NCBI RefSeq assembly: GCF_000472425.1
Contig: NZ_AXAI01000021.1
Coordinates: 48,204 to 112,203 of the forward strand
DNA length: 64,000 nt
Source of the DNA: Bradyrhizobium sp. Tv2a-2
GTDB lineage: Bacteria > Pseudomonadota > Alphaproteobacteria > Rhizobiales > Xanthobacteraceae
Reading direction: 5' to 3'
A program made the position numbers and the translations under genes. Below are positions 62,608-64,000 of this stretch, piece by piece. Position 1 is the first letter of the stretch, and each line of letters begins with the position of its first letter. The notes under the pieces were generated by a model. It was not told the origin of the DNA. It saw only the letters and a program-made list of their open reading frames with translations, and did no database searches.

Positions 62608-63750
62608 ATGAGACTGCACAGAGCAATCTGGGGCACTCTTGCCGCGTTGTGTACCGCTACAACGATGGCAAGTGTTCCTGCTGCCGCCGAGCAGGGACAA
62701 AAGCCCAACATCCTCTTCATCATGGGCGACGATATTGGATGGATGCAGCCAAGCATCTATCATCGTGGCCTGATGGTCGGCGAGACACCGAACATCGATC
62801 GCATCGGCAATGAAGGTGCGATCTTCATGGACTACGTCGCAATGCAGAGCTGCACCTCCGGCCGCAATGCCTTCTTCACAGGCATGTATCCGCTGCGCAC
62901 CGGCATGATCCCGCCGCAGCTGCCCGGCAGCCCGTCCTACCTGCGGCCCGGCACCCCGGCACTCGCCCAGTTCCTGCTCGATCTAGGCTACACCACTGGT
63001 GAGTTCGGCAAGAATCATCTCGGCGATCATACCGAGGCGCTGCCGACCGCGCATGGCTTCCAGGAATACTGGGGCTATCTCTACCACCTTGATGCCATGC
63101 AGCAGGTGAGCTTCCCCGACATCAACAAGACGCCACTGCAACAGACGGTTGCACCGCCCTGCAAGAATACCCCGATCCCCGGAATCCCGGAAGTACCTGG
63201 TGCAGTTGATCCAAAGACCACGATGTGTCTCACGCCACCGCGCGACATCCTTTCGTGCAAGTCGCCGGACGGCACGAGCAAGAACCAGATGTGCAGTGAC
63301 GAAGGCGCGCTGACCCTGGAACGTTCGAAGACGGTGGACGAGGAAATCTCGGAAAAGGTCATCAGCTTCCTCGACCGCAACGACCCAAAGAAGACCAATA
63401 AACCCTTCTTCGTCTGGTACAACCCGGCGCGCATGCATATCGTGACCGTGTTGCCGCCGAAGTACGAGGCTATGGTAGGCGAGCGCGGCGGCAAGGACTG
63501 GGGAGTCAACGAAGCCGGCATGAAGCAGCTGGACGATAATATCGGCCTTGTTCTTAAGAAGATCGACGATATGGGCCAGGCCGACAATACCATCGTCGTG
63601 TTCACCACCGACAACGGCGCCGAGGCGATCTCCTTCCCGGACGGCGGCGTCACCCCGTTCAAGGGCCAGAAAGGCGAGGCCTGGGAAGGTGGCTACCGCG
63701 CACCGATGGTCATCAAGGAGCTATGGCTGATTCTGGGTGACGCGGCCTGA
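62608..63750 (+). pseudogene. Second arylsulfatase, C-terminally truncated by IS256 insertion
   Basis: The frame starts with a Sec-type signal (LHRAIWGTLAALCTATTMAS) and has the sulfatase motifs IMGDDIGW, the modification site CTSGR with C82, FGKNHLGD and FTTDNGAEAISFPDGG. At residue ~370 (GGYRAPMVIK) the normal continuation to the C-terminal domain is replaced by ELWLILGDAA and a stop, which are the first bases of an IS256-type element. The ~380-residue product lacks the C-terminal subdomain, so it is probably inactive. It is similar to the upstream sulfatase and would be modified by the same FGE. Confidence 0.85.
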
Positions 63751-64000
63751 TCAGGCGGCGTGGCTTTCAGTGGTCGGAATGACCTCGATGCCGTCAGTAA
63801 ACTTTACACCGGCGATGACCTTCGGCAACTGATTTGTTCCTTTCAGTCGGCGCCATGTCTTCGATGCGGCGTCGATCAACTTGAACACCATCAGCTTCGC
63901 GGTTTTCGGCGAGAGCGATCCTTTCGTTCGCACCGTCCGGTGCCGCACCGTGGAGAACACGCTCTCGATCGGATTCGAGGTGCGCAGATGAGCCCAATGC
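63717..64000. mobile_element. IS256-family insertion sequence (right part cut off by window edge)
   Basis: The element begins at about 63717 with GGAGCTATGGCTGATTCTGG, where sulfatase similarity stops. This looks like an IS256-type terminal end. It includes a minus-strand transposase fragment whose C-terminus ends near 63751. The other terminus and any target-site duplication lie beyond the window. Confidence 0.8.
63751..64000 (-). CDS. IS256-family transposase, C-terminal part (continues beyond window)
   Basis: The minus-strand frame enters from the window's right edge and reads HWAHLRTSNPIESVFSTVRH, RTVRTKGSLSPKTAKLMVF, then LIDAASKTWRRLKGTNQLPK and VIAGVKFTDGIEVIPT. This is the C-terminal part of IS256/mutator-type (DDE) transposases, including the N-P-I-E-S motif carrying the catalytic Glu. 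The start lies outside the window, so an internal ATG at 63960 is not the true start. The gene is probably intact, but this cannot be seen. Confidence 0.88.
   Translation of the reverse strand, partial: HWAHLRTSNPIESVFSTVRHRTVRTKGSLSPKTAKLMVFKLIDAASKTWRRLKGTNQLPKVIAGVKFTDGIEVIPTTESHAA

Noticed and set aside
1..64000. CRISPR arrays, prophage or conjugation modules
   Set aside because: No regularly spaced direct repeats, cas, integrase, capsid or transfer genes were seen. The only mobile element is the IS256-type element at the right edge.

Overview
The window looks like part of the chromosome of a Bradyrhizobium-like alphaproteobacterium (Nitrobacteraceae/Rhizobiales). This rests on family content rather than any search: a C4-pathway 5-aminolevulinate synthase, a cyanide-insensitive-type bd oxidase pair, a GcrA-like regulator, FixJ-like response regulators, a DUF6894 protein, very large multisensor kinases, an IS256 transposase and uniformly high GC. 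No rRNA, tRNA or CRISPR array was recognised. The gene content is accessory: catabolic modules, orphan signalling proteins, small secreted or membrane proteins, and several decayed genes.

Layout. 0-12 kb: the C-terminal end of a TPR protein, an enoyl reductase-like MDR enzyme, a DUF485/ActP acetate-type permease pair, a DUF302 protein, fumarylacetoacetase, and an AraC regulator divergent from a hydratase / CoA-transferase / SDR operon. 12-16 kb: a gene-poor stretch with an interspersed repeat seen twice, and a GAF-GAF histidine kinase. 16-22 kb: a respiratory block (CydA/CydB-type quinol oxidase, type II NADH dehydrogenase, a 24-residue membrane peptide, an internally deleted MerA/Lpd-like flavoprotein, a twice-frameshifted pseudogene). 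22-28.5 kb: a minus-strand acyl-CoA operon (two hydratases, CoA transferase, acyl-CoA dehydrogenase, 3-hydroxyacyl-CoA dehydrogenase, YWTD beta-propeller). 28.8-34.7 kb: a 1956-residue Ser/Thr kinase-AAA-GAF-PAS-histidine kinase. 35-42 kb: response regulators, small proteins, a lone winged-helix regulator and a FUSC/DUF1656/HlyD efflux operon. 43-44.5 kb: hemA.

44.5-50 kb holds a lower hydroxyquinol pathway. A flavin reductase and an HpaB/TftD-type oxygenase would make hydroxyquinol, an intradiol dioxygenase would open the ring to maleylacetate, and maleylacetate reductase would give 3-oxoadipate. A LysR gene sits inside the cluster. 50-57.7 kb carries small regulators, an exported HAD phosphatase, a decayed class III cyclase gene and two paralogous AraC regulators. 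57.9-64 kb is a sulfatase module: a formylglycine-generating enzyme with both catalytic cysteines overlaps a Tat-exported arylsulfatase, followed by two small secreted proteins, a trypsin-like protein without the usual Asp, and a second sulfatase cut off by an IS256 element that runs out of the window.

Functional links are inferred from gene order and family knowledge. The most unusual items are the sulfatase module with its IS disruption, the beta-propeller in an acyl-CoA operon, the very small membrane peptides, and the interspersed repeat family.
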